Assembly (NCBI GenBank): GCA_029718625.1
Contig: CM056380.1
Coordinates: 103,731,893-103,795,892, forward strand
Length of the DNA: 64,000 bases
Direction of reading: 5' to 3'
Origin: Synaphobranchus kaupii
Taxonomy: Eukaryota > Chordata > Actinopteri > Anguilliformes > Synaphobranchidae
Both the position numbers and the translations under genes were made by a program. This document shows, piece after piece, positions 35,825 to 47,406 of this stretch. Within the stretch, counting starts at the first letter, position 1. The number at the start of each line of letters is the position of its first letter. The notes under the pieces are model-generated. The model saw only the letters and a program-made list of their open reading frames with translations, had not been told where the DNA came from and made no database searches.

Positions 35825-38490
35825 TTATGCATGTATATATCTCTTCAGAGAGATGAGGCGCCGTCCACCAACCATGTAGTGAGCCAGAGGGTAAGGATCT
35901 GTCAGTTCATGCGCCGCAACAAGCCTTAGTTCTTTAGTAGTAGGTATGACCAAGTCATAAGCTCGATAATGTTCCAGGTACCAGGCATCCAATTTTTTGA
36001 CAATGAAAATGAGTGTCTCTTGTAGAACAATCATGTGAACTATTTCACAAAACTCTGGAAGTCCAGCCAGCAATCCATGGGCTACCACCATTCCAATCCT
36101 GTAGTTGAAGCCGTTGTAGGATACATTTCTTCCCAGGTTCACAGTGTCCACATGTGGGTGTTTCTGTTTCACTGCCAGTGCAATGTCCTCATTAATAACA
36201 TCAAGGGGAAGTGTTGAAACATCAGTAACATCACATGTGCAGATTATATGCAGTCTGAAATTGGTGCCTTTGAGCTAATGAATACAATACATTTTTGTAA
36301 CAATTTGTATGACGGATTACTCTTTTGAAGAAGCTATGTTTTGCTTCGAATCTCATAGTCCATAGTGCAACAAGGGGGCCAAACTGGCGTATCAACCATG
36401 GATAATGCTCCAAATAATGATGTTTGGGCCGAATTCTTTCATGGGGGAAAACCTCTTGGAATACTGTCCTGTGTTCAGATATCTTGAAGTCAAGATAAGA
36501 AATAGAGTCCTCAGTATGAGAAGGTGCAACAACAAGTTCTACAATGTCCTTTAATTCACACAGGACTTGCCACGCTGGTTCGTTTAAAGGAACTCTGGTT
36601 CCGATCAAGAGAGGAAGAAATCTTAACAGGCTCCAATTCTCGTGTGCATTTCCTCCAATTGTTCTCTTTGTAGTGTAGGTGAGGGGCACAAGATGGGGAC
36701 GGTTTGTCCTATCAGTCCACTTAAATGGAAATGTTGTTATTGCTTCATTCAAACTGGCTAATGTAAAATATTTTGTAGAAATTAACACAGTAAGACAAAG
36801 AGCAATCTCAACAGGGATAATTCCTTCAAAGGGATCATGAGCTATATCTGGGGGAAAGCTCTGCGTCACACTGAAATATGACAGATTTTCTGAGAGCACA
36901 CACTTCCTTTTTACACCAAAATGACTAGCCAATGCATTTTCTTCAATAGCTTTAAGATGAGAAGTATGAATATCCTTGCTTCTTACACAAAATGCTCCTG
37001 ACTTGACTTCTTTTGTTTGAATGTCTACATTATCTGCTGTACAAAATCTGCAAACATATTTACCTGAAAAATTTTCCACAAAACCCTGCGATACTATGGG
37101 CCCCGAGATTATCTGCTACTACACAATGAACAAAGCCTTTCACGGTTTTCCCCAACTTGGCAATAAATACTCCTTGTTGTTCTAATGTAATAAGTTAATC
37201 TACTAAGGGCTTCAATACACTCTCGTAGCCATAGCACTTAACATCGTCACTACCAATAAGTGCAGCTAAATATATATTAGACAGTGATGAGTGACAACTT
37301 GCAGGTAAGTTCCCCAATGCCCAATATACCCCACAAATTTTATGTTTTTTTCTGGACGTGCCGAGGGGATTACAGATCTCAAAATCATCTACATACAAAA
37401 TAAGTGAAATAGCACACTCCTTTGACAACTGCAAATTTTCTTTATACTTATTACCATCATAAAAGGATTTATACTGAATTTTATCAGATTGAATTTGATG
37501 GGGAGATTTCAAATTAATTGCTTTATCCAAAAAAGTTTGACAACTTAGGATCTGCTGTAAAGATTTTAGTATAGGGATGTATTGAAATGATTTTCTGTTT
37601 TGGGAGTCAAGCACAAATTCTATAGGTTCAACAATATTAAAATGTTTTTTGTAGTATGTCTTTCGCTTCCAGGCAGTGGAAAGTGGGCCACGACCACAAA
37701 AAGAAGCTGTAACTGGATTTGACTTACAAAGAGTAGATGCTAGCTCTTGCAGAATAGTTTCATCTACTTGACAGTTACCATCTTGTAAGTGCTGAGCTAT
37801 GGTTTGATGGACAAGAGGGACAGAAGCAGTGCTTATTAAATAGCCAAACTCTTGCAAAAGTTCATCAACAGCCACACTAGAAACAAGATAAATATGTTCT
37901 AGCTTCAGTAAAAGAGAGGCAACTTTGAGCTCAACATTATGTGGCAAGTCATTTAAATCCTGAACATCAAAACTAGAATCACCCAAGTCCTCTGTACTTA
38001 AATCTGAGGGCTCAGTACCAACACTATCAGAATAATGACTTTCAACAGAAAGACCTAAGCTTGACCCCTGTTTCTCAAGTATGTCAGGCTTTAAGTCATT
38101 TACTGAACAATCCTTATGATTTCTGCTTCTATGAGTTTGAAAAGAACCATAAATATTTGTTTTGTATGAACACCCCTGAAACACACAAACAACTGTTTCA
38201 CTGTTTTTCAGATGCTGTGCTATATGTTGAAAATAGTCTTTTAAAGTAGAATGTTGATTGCAGTTGCATAAGAGACATTTAAATGTGGTCAGTTCAGTTC
38301 GTGAGGATGGCTGATGACATCTTGACAAGTGGCTCAAAAGTGCATTCCAAGTCTTACAGCTACATGGACAGTTCAAATGGATGCATGGATAGGAATGGTG
38401 GCGTCCATAATGTCTGTGTTCAAGCTTATAGTGTTTAAGAAGCTGAGATCTTCGTGACACAGAAGTACCACAGTCTTTACATTTCCACAT
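35825..38490 (-). pseudogene. CACTA/EnSpm transposase, broken
   Basis: Reads from ATG at 38490. The N-terminus carries about four C2H2-type zinc fingers (MWKCKDCGTSVSRRSQLLKH; then CIHLNC, CLLCNC and CVFQGC types). Next comes the transposase region with YVDDFEICNPLGTSRKKHKI and GVYWALGNLP, then HLKAIEENALASHFGVKRKC and a DPFEGIIPVEIAL segment, and the C-terminus ending RRLISLKRYIHA at 35825. Breaks: an in-frame TAA at 37195-37197, a 1-base frameshift near 37083 (a four-T run), and another frameshift near 36240. Family: the minus-strand transposase of fish EnSpm elements with tnp2-like features. With three lesions it should not supply active transposase. It lies upstream of and in the same direction as the SAMD3-like gene. 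Confidence 0.85.
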
Positions 38491-41400
38491 TGATCGGAAG
38501 ACTAGGAAAGAAGAAAAAAAAAAGACCCACCTTACCCATTTGCCACTTAATACGATTTACAAAATGCAGCATTGTACATTTAATTTATAGAAAGTTATGT
38601 TTGTTGTCTGTTACTTCTTCAGCAGGAAAGCAACACCTTTTAAAGCAAGTAGATATTAATTTCATTGTATTAGTTCATAGACTGTTTAAACTTGTAACTC
38701 TTACGAGAGGTATCATTATTTGTCACCATAAATCTTTTGAATAGATCACACCATCCTGAAAATCTGCACATACTCTGCAATAATTCAAAAGCTGGAATAG
38801 GTGAATAGGTTTATACTGTATGAGACACAAAAAACATAATGATTTATCTTTTGGCACGACAACTGCAATCATTCACTTTTAACTTTAATATTTTTTATCA
38901 ATTTTTAAGGATATTTAAAACTGCATGAAATTTCTTTCCATTTTTTTATTTATTGTTATTGTCTGGTAAAATTAACTTACATTAGGGAGGTAACTTGTTG
39001 ATATTTGTTTTGAGGTTATTTGTGTTTGAGGTTATTTGTGTTTGCAATTCTTAAAATATAATAAATAAAACATTTTAAAAATACGAATGTGAAATGAACC
39101 TGCCATTAGGTTTACATACTGTCATATAATTTACACTACATTACAAATTCAACTGAAATTACATTTACATACTACATTAGTAAGTATACATCTGTGGTAA
39201 ATTCAAAGCTATTTTCTAAAAAGTACTGCATTTCTATGTTGGGTTTATGATTCCTATTTAAACATACATGAAAATAATGTTCACAGTTGTTCACTTTGGG
39301 ACTTACCAAATTCAGCAATATGGCTAAAATTGTGACCTTTCCAGGAAACAGCAAACCTGTAAACACAAAGGAAAAGGTGAGATTTCACATTTAGTTTTTT
39401 GTTGGGACAGTTAGCATTATCCATAATTGTCACTACAGACTCTTATTTATTAATTAGGCCTTAGACATACTGGTGTTATTGTACTATACTGCATAATACT
39501 AACAGATGAATGGAATATGAATTTGTCCTCTTTAATCAGTACTCATTGTCTAGTACTTAATCCATTCTCATAATTTTTTATTGTTTAAAAGAATAAAAGT
39601 TGTATTCATATGAGTTCACAATATTTATATCACAAAATGTTGTTTCAAGAGCAAAAAGAGCAAAGTCACCATATGAACTAAGCTATACCTTGTAGCAAAA
39701 CAGTAACTCTGGATTTAAAAAAGTCTGAAGCACAGAAAACTGTGAATCACCGAACGTTACTATCAATCCCTGCATCTGTGGCTAATCTGAACGGATTCAC
39801 TGCTTGGAGGGAAATTACCCCTGGTAGAGGGAAAAGTGACCAGGGTGCATTTCATCAGACATGAAGCCTACACTTAACTAAAAGGGATGCATGTCTGAAA
39901 TGGCTTTAAACTCAACAGTTAACGTTAAATGCGGTAACGTTAAACAGACCTGTGGCTGTGTAATGTTAACATATCGGCTGTGGATGAGACACACGGCGGG
40001 CGGCACCTCTGTTAAATTACGTTTAGTTAAATACAAGTTTTAATATATTGTTTCGTTTTTATTCCAAAGTTTTATGGCACTTAACTTACAGTAACCTGCA
40101 TTTCAGTCGTCACTTCATGTGTCGACGGAGTTTCCCCTCCTCCGCCTCGCTCTGCAGCCAGCTCCGTTTGTGTGTGTGTGTGCGCCCGGCTCTTTTAGGT
40201 GAACGTTGGGAGCCGACTCGCATATCTGAAGAGCCGATTTGTGCTTGTGGTCTTGGTGGAACTTTTATTCGTTTTTTTCTTCAAGTTCCACCTGTAATCA
40301 AAGAGAATAATTTTTTAGGCCAAAAATAAATAAAACCACTATAAGAAAATAACATTAATAATAATTTAAAAACCAGTTTAATTGTTGGCCAGTTTAATTG
40401 TTCTGATGCTGCAGTTTTGCACATTTATGTTTTTATGCATTTGTTCATTTTTCTTTGTTATGACGCAATATTATGTTCTATTTTATGAGTGTCTATTTTG
40501 TTTTGAAATGTTCAACTACACACTGTGTTTATTGTGCAATTTATTTCAAGACATAAAAATGCCCTACTTTCAATGCACATGTATAATAGCGTCTTACTGT
40601 TTTTACATTTATTTAAATAGTTTTTTAACAAACAAAATGCAAAATAATGTTATTTTGGTAATTAGAAGGTAGAGTAAGATTCCTTTGAACAATTTAAGTG
40701 ATAGATGTGCACAAACACCAATCATAGGTCAAAATATCGCTAACTTTGGCCGATTTTGAAAAACCGGAAATGCTACTGAATGAAGAGCCGTTTGGGAGCC
40801 GAAAGAGCCGGCTCTTATTGGTGAGCTGAGCCAAATGATCTGACTCACTGAAAAGAGCCGGAATGGCCATCACTAGTCTAGATGTGCTGTTCATGATTGC
40901 GTTAGAGCAAATCAGTATAAAAGTGTTGTTTTAATGTTCAAGTAAACCTTGTAGGAGTGCAGGGAAACAAAAACGGAGCAAGTCATTTTGTTTGTTGCAA
41001 AGCTATTTCAGAACTCCTTTGTAATACTGTTACAGACCGTTAAAATATTATTTCCATGGCTCCGTGTGTTAACGTTACAAACGATTGACAACTCGGGTGC
41101 AGCCGAGTTACGTCACACACGCGACTCTTTTTAAATAGAATTTAAAGTGTAAGTGTATTAAATAGACGTACTTCAACTAAGGTTTAAGGATGTATGGTTA
41201 ATGTTAGTTGTCAACGTTAACAAAGTATCCAATTAACCTTTCATTAGTTACCAGTAGTAGTAACAAATCTATTCTTAATGTATTTTATCCAAACAGGCTA
41301 ATACCAAATACACGACCTAACAAATAGCAGGCTAATAAAATTATCAAAACAGAGGTTAAGTATTTTTTTGTGTTCTTATATTGGCATTAAATAATGCAGC

Positions 41401-41735
41401 TGTTATTAATTGCTTGTAGATTCAAGTTACCATTAATTAATGATTTCTAAATATTACAGCATGAGCTAAACTGAACAATACAGTACTTTAATGGTTCATC
41501 ATTTCAACAAGGGTAGAGAATTGACTCAACCTTGAGTAGGGTATAACTGGGCACCAAAATGGGAGAGAGAAAAAAAACAGGAAGCTGAGGCTAGAGGCAG
41601 GGAGGAACCACCACGGCGAGGCACGGCTGGTTAGGGTGGCGAAGTGATCTTTCACTCGCAAGGCAGATTTTTCATCTTTTAATCAGCCACTCTCATGTGG
41701 AAGCGATTAGCTGGACCAGGGGTCGTAACAAATAG

Positions 41736-41767
<32 letters not shown>
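38491..41767. other. CACTA interior without clear genes; hAT-like GAGCCG fragment
   Basis: No coding exon is firmly supported. The segment 40180-40870 has GAGCCG/CGGCTC-rich blocks (ctgaagagccgattt, agagccggctcttattggtg and gagccggaatggccatcact) like the ends of some fish hAT elements, but I could not match two termini. (AT)n at about 41742-41767 precedes the Tc1 insertion. Confidence 0.4.
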
Positions 41768-41770
<3 letters not shown>

Positions 41771-43297
41771 TACTCACAAAAAGTTAGGGATATTCGGCTT
41801 TCGGGTGAAATTTCAGGATGAACCTAAAATGCACTATAACCTTTACAGGTGAAATTAATTTGACCTTCTCTAAACTTTTGAATGCACATGTCCAACTATT
41901 CAATGTTTCAGTACTTTTTGCACAACTTGCTGTTCTCTAACAAGGAGCTGAACGGCAAAATTCACAACAGGTGTTTGATCCATGAATCGACCAATACATT
42001 TCCTGGTTCAATTAGAATTGGTATTTAAACAGTCCTCTTCATCATGCTGTTCACATTTTGACATCATGAGACCAAGACGACACCTAACAATTGATCAACA
42101 GTACCTCGCCATTGCGAGGCTTCAAACAGGATGTTCTCAGAGGGAAGTGGCCACTGAGCTTAGAGTGTCACAGAGTGTCATCGGCAGGTTGCAACAGAGA
42201 TACAGAGAGACTGGAAGAGTCACAGAAAGGCATAGAAGTGGACGTCCTTTGGCCACATCCCACACTGATGACCGCTTCATTGTGAACAGTGCCCTGCGGA
42301 ACCAGATGATGAATGCCACTCAACTCCAGGCACATTTAAGGGAGGTGAGAGGCACCCAAGTGTCACGTCAGACCATTCGAAACCGTTTACATCAGCGTGG
42401 TCTGCGTGCTAGACGACCTGCAAGGGTACCACCACACCACCAGGCACAGGCGTCATCGTCTTGCATGGGCCAGGGAGCATTTACGCTGGACGAGGGACCA
42501 GTGGGCCTCAGTGCTGTTCTCTGATGAAAGTCGATTCATGTTGAGCAGAAATGATGGCCGCCAACGATGTTGGAGACGTCAAGGAGAGCGCTATGCATCA
42601 GCCACTGTTGTCACCAGACGACCCTTTGGTGGTGGCGGTGTTACAGTGTGGGCAGGTGTGTCTAGTCAATACAGAACTGCCCTACACTTTGTGAATGGTA
42701 CAGTGACAAGCCCATACTACCTGAATAACATCATTAATCCAGTCATTGTGCCCCTGCATGAACAACACAGGCCTAATTTCATCTTCATGGACGACAATGC
42801 TCCAGCTCATCGAGGGTCGCATCATTAGGGAAAGGCTGCTGGAGACTGGGGTACCTCAAATGGAGTGGCCTGCACTTTCTCCAGACCTGAATCCCATAGA
42901 AAACCTATGGGATCAGCTGACTCACCGTGTAGAGGCTCGTAACTCTGTACCCCAGAACCTCAATGACCTGAGGGCCTCCCTTCAAGAAGAGTGGGATGCC
43001 ATGCCTCAGCAGACAATAAGTCGACTTGTGAACAGCATGAGACGTCGTTGTCAAGCTGTAATTGATGCTCAAGGGCACATGACAAGTTATTGAGACATTG
43101 ACATTTTTGTTGTGGTATACCCACCACTGTTGTTGGCTTTTGTTTCAATAAATTGTTTGAGATGAGGAAATCACCATTGCATGCTTCTACTTAAATGCCC
43201 TACTTTCATGATACGTATAATATCACTGTAGCGTGAACTTACATTTTCCATAAATTTCACCCGAAAGCCAAATATCCCTAACTTTTTGTGAGTAGTG
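41768..43297 (+). mobile_element. Tc1-family transposon, nearly full length
   Basis: Inverted ends CACTACTCACAAAAAGTTAG and complement are near-perfect for ~45 bp, with TA on both sides. At 1530 bp it is normal Tc1 length and contains the whole transposase frame with two small breaks. It is nested in the CACTA element. Confidence 0.95.
42066..43093 (+). pseudogene. Tc1 transposase (DD34E), two frameshifts
   Basis: About 340 codons from ATG 42066 to TGA 43093. The N-terminal paired-type helix-turn-helix is seen in REVATELRVSQSVIGRLQQR and TVSRQT-like segments. The DDE core has [17 protein letters not shown] and SPDLNPIENLWD. The frame changes once near 42430-42440 and once near 42812 (an extra G in cgagggtcg). 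No other stop is seen, so inactivation is recent. The protein would cut at the inverted ends and insert at TA. Confidence 0.9.
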
Positions 43298-44432
43298 TAT
43301 ATATAAAATACACACACACACACAGAGCAAATCTCTTTTCAAGTTGTATGACATGTTCGATAATAAAATGTTTTCTTGTATCATAACAAGAAAACAAAGT
43401 GCTTCAGCAAACAAACAAAACAGAATTATTTACAGTGAATGGATAACAATATACAAAACATCAAAACATAGCAAGTTATGATTACTATAATATAAAAATT
43501 GTAATAACAGATTACAAAACAAAATTTAAAAAATAGAGACTGGATCTCTTTTCAAGTACTATAGCACAACGTGATACTATACAGTATATATAAGATTTAT
43601 TTAGTGAATGGATAACAATATACAACATAAAAAGAATCAGAACATAGTAAGTTATTATTATTATAAAGATTGTAATAACAGAAAAAATATAAACAGACAG
43701 GATGTTGTTTTTAGTTTTTTTAAAAGATTTTATGAATTTTTTTTTGACAACAAAGCAGGTGATGTCTTGGGGGGGGGGGGGGGGGGGGCAAAAGGAACAG
43801 AAGAGAATACAAACAGTTAATAATGGGTGAGCAAACAGTTTGGGTCCAACAAATGCACAGTAAAGTAGTGGACAGCACTGCCATTGATAGCACAGTGAAC
43901 TAGGAAATAGAGAAATGTGTGAGTGAAGACAATATCAAGTAAGCAAATAGTAGAAAAACCTTGCCTTCTTGGAGCTTTATGTAGCCCACTCCTCCATGCA
44001 GGACTGTGAGCACAGCCCTGCATATTTTGGCTCAGAGTAGAACCCCTGTTTATTCTACATGGCATCCATAGCTATTTCTGATATAATGTGGCTTAAGAGG
44101 GTGAATAATTCCTCCAAACATGACAAGCACCTAATTAAGAAAAATTAACAGCTTGTTAAAATTCTGGGATTGCAACTGCGGTTGCAAACGAAAGCCAGCA
44201 TACACAGGGGTCCCCCAGGACCAGGATTGAGAAACCCCTGTCCTAGAGTGTAAAATATCACTTCTATAATTAATGCTATGGTTAAACTGACAATAAGCCA
44301 TTTCCTCCTCAACACTTCAACAAGTAGCCCATCAAATGCAGTGATTTGTTGACTTTATTATAATATTAGAAATCTAATTAGATATACAACACTCTTATTT
44401 AATACTGTTAATACACAAAATATTAAGGTTAC
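43298..44432. other. CACTA interior; ~215-bp direct duplication and poly-G tract
   Basis: Two copies share aatctcttttcaagt (43328, 43546) and gtgaatggataacaatatac (43435, 43602). A run of about 20 G lies at 43770-43788. No gene is supported. Confidence 0.5.
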
Positions 44433-44562
44433 CTCCATGTTTGACTGAAGACTTGTGGGTCTGTAGGTGGGCCACCATATTGGGGTATTCCCCCACCCTT
44501 GGACAAAAAGGGCATTTGTAGCCATGATCCGTCTTCAGCAGTTGACATGCAGTGACATGGGG
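44433..44562 (-). CDS. Possible C2H2 zinc-finger exon of the CACTA element
   Basis: On the minus strand an AG acceptor (ctccgtag) opens HVTACQLLKTDHGYKCPFCP and then NMVAHLQTHKSSVKH, ending at a GTAAC donor. CxxC...HxxxH spacing fits a C2H2 finger. It lies upstream of, and in the same direction as, the transposase, about 6 kb away. It could be an alternative 5' exon or part of another element gene. Confidence 0.45.
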
Positions 44563-45635
44563 CTACGGAGCAAAAGTAGCAATAGCATAATAACGTTATC
44601 AAATCAATTACATGTTACATTAGCTAGTTATACATATAACATAATCCTACTATAAAATGAGCAAAACTCTGTCCCATGTCAATAAGTTGTTACATCAAAC
44701 ACGAAGTATCAAACGGATTCTCCGCCATTAACTAACGTTAACGTTAGGCTAACGAGTTGTTCGCCATTATCTAGGCTAACAGCTAGTTAACAAGACCAAT
44801 GTACACGGTCAGTTAGCAAAAATCAATAACATCAAACTGACGGTTTTGTAAAACTTTTGTACACCAAGTCGCTTACCGTTTCACGCTGAAGAGGCGTTCC
44901 CAAAGAAGAGGCGTTCCCGAAGAAGAGGCGTTCCCGAAGCGCCTGCAGTCTGCAGATGGACCCTTCTCTGTGTGGCGGAGGAGCTCAGCCCCCAGTGCCC
45001 CCACCCTCGGACAAAAACATGCCCAGGCAGAGAGCGGGAAGGCCCGCTTTATTCAAGCACTGTAGAAAAACGAGCCTTATCATTAACCATTAACGTTACT
45101 TTTTCCTTATGTGACAGCAAAATAACATTAGCAACAATATTAACGTTGCACTTGTCAAACGGAGGCAACGAAAGCATCAACCTTTACATGAGAAATGAAT
45201 GCAAAAGACCTAGCGTTAGCTAACACGCTCGCAAAATATAAAGGACAGTCTGAAAGTAGTTGTCCATCCTGCCACTAACCATAAATGTGCATGGAAAACA
45301 CACATTCCCCGTAAAACAAGACAATTTTGAATTCTTACCTTGTTTAAAGGAGTTTTCCTGTACAACAGACTGCCTAAGCGAGGTAATGGCGGACGGCAAA
45401 ACTCCACAGGAAACGACCTGATGTGACGTCATGTGGCCACGTGACATGAAAACCTCTGGTTTGAAGTGAAAAATACAATATAAAATTGTTGCTTTTAATT
45501 TGATCTATGGGGAGTGTTATCTGCTTTAAGGCAAACTGAACAAAACAGGTTTAAACCGAAAACCATGATTTTGGATTAGACCAATGTAAAAATGCACTTT
45601 AAATGAATGACACAGTCGTTTCACTTTTTTCAGTG
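44563..45635. other. 5' part of the CACTA element, no gene seen
   Basis: Contains a 17-bp minisatellite at 44880-44940 (three units of GAAGAAGAGGCGTTCCC type) and otherwise unassigned sequence up to the right terminus. Confidence 0.45.
44883..44940. repeat. 17-bp minisatellite, three units
   Basis: gaagaggcgttcccaaa, gaagaggcgttcccgaa and gaagaggcgttcccgaa in tandem, differing at one position. Confidence 0.85.
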
Positions 45636-45789
45636 TACATACAATTAAGTAATTTATAAGTGGTATACTTACTGTTTCTCCAGATAATTGTATTAACTGA
45701 AAGCATATTTGGATATTTGTTTCAGATATATACGTAAATGCTCAATACAGAGATTTACAGGTCTATACCGAGGCTTGTGTCATGGATCT

Positions 45790-45872
45790 GGGCTGGGCTG
45801 GGCTGTGCTGCAGGTACAGCACAATTTTAACTTTTAACCTTAAGATGCAGTGCAGCCCAGCCCAGCCCAGCT
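45790..45872. repeat. GGGCTGGGCTGGGCTG fold-back
   Basis: ggctgggctgggctgtgctg near 45798 is mirrored by cagcccagcccagcccagc near 45852. The two arms are separated by ~30 bp and can form a hairpin with ~25-bp stem. Confidence 0.75.
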
Positions 45873-47406
45873 TTTTGTGCTGTTAATGGGTAATACAGGA
45901 GGACTGGTGTGATGCATGAAACACAGGCATGCAGGATAATAACCTTTACAGCTAAAAAAATATTTAAAGGGCTCTATTTTCCGGCTGGCGGGTGGCGAGC
46001 CAGTGCATTGGCGAAGTAACATTTTCGGCATGTATTTTCATGCTTCTTAAGGTAGGTTCTCACCAAATCCGGCAGCGAGCGGACAATCCATTGCAAACAT
46101 TGCAAAACTACTATTAACCCTTCTATTGTGTTAGGGTCAAATTTGACCCGTTTTCAAGTTAAGATATGTAATAAATACCATCTAGTTTTTTTTATTGGAA
46201 CAAGGCTTCATGATATCCTCAAAAACAGCTGTATAAACATAACAAAACCAATTGTCACCATTTTAGTCAATTCTGAAGGTCTCTAAAAAAAAAAGTTACA
46301 TCTGTGGTGTTACGGGTCAAATATGACCCGGCTGAGAATATTGGCTATTGATAGTATGGCATGCATCATTGAAAAGTTGTGGGTAGCTCTGTGCATCAAA
46401 TTAGGCTCAAACAAGATTAATCTTTGACTCTAGACACCCCACCCCTCCCCTTCCTCCCTGGGAACAATTATTTTCTCGCAGTATGGACTTGTACTCCCAA
46501 TCTCTCTGGCACCCCTCCCCCCACGGGAACTCAACCTTTCTCACAGAATATGGACACTGACACTGAAATTGAACTTGAACATGAAAACACACACACACAC
46601 ACACACCATCTTGTTCATGTACAATGTTCAATTTGAATGTGTTATTTTGAACACACACACATACACACACACACACACACGCGCACACTATGGAGACCCA
46701 TCAATGTCAAAAATAACGAACACATGCGCAGCAACGTGTGTGTGCCTGCGTGATTAACTTGGTAAATTTTGGTACGCGTGCGTGCGTGCGTGCGCATTGT
46801 ATTTCACGCATTACATTACATTACATTTATTTAGCAGACGCTTTTATCCAAAGCGACGTACAGTAAGTGCGTACAGAGACATCATCAAGATCTACAGAAC
46901 AGACAAGGCAAAGCACATCCTTCGCATAATGTAGCAGCTATCCCTAGCAATGAACGTCGACTGTAGTTCACAGTAAGCTGTGGGCAAATCAGCAACACCA
47001 CACTTCCATTCCAAATACTAGTATAAGAGTCATTCTATAATTAGGGGTACATGTCATGCCCCATGGGCTGTATTTATCAATTTTACTAAATATTCACTTC
47101 AAGCAATGATCAATTTTATAAAGGGGCACATTTCTCTTTCATTTAATACAAAAAAGTCAACAGGTCCCATAATTTATTTTGCAGAAAATGCATATTCTAT
47201 ACTGGAATTTGCTGTTTTTGTGCTGTCCGATTTGCTAAATGTCAGGTTTTGCTCTTCAGATTAACACTAAAATACATGTTTTTGTATATAATTTTCATAA
47301 TTATTTGTTCAAAATAATCATTAAAATATGAGAAAGGTGTTTTAAAAACTATTTGGCTCATTCATGTACATTAAATAATCCACTTTGTGTGTGTCCGATA
47401 AATCTC

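Larger units (their letters stand above)
30223..45635 (-). mobile_element. 15.4-kb CACTA/EnSpm transposon
   Basis: The left end CACTGAAAAAAATGATAC and the right end (complement CACTGAAAAAAGTGAAAC) share 11 identical terminal bases and lie next to TA on both sides. Two minus-strand genes occupy the interior: a broken transposase (35825-38490) and an intact SAMD3-like gene (31591-34658), the pair I recognise from teleost EnSpm elements. The left subterminal region (30223-30800) has repeated TTTGTTACA motifs. Later insertions inside include a hAT MITE (35195-35517) and a Tc1 transposon (41768-43297). The two ends are assigned to one element mainly because the genes between them fit. Confidence 0.75.

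Noticed and set aside
39306..39356. Small exon on the minus strand of the CACTA element
   Set aside because: Has AG and GT borders but only ~50 bp with no conserved sequence; splice-like borders of this quality occur by chance.
40130..40330. Complete hAT element around the GAGCCG blocks
   Set aside because: Terminal-like blocks are visible, but two matching ends and a target duplication could not be found.
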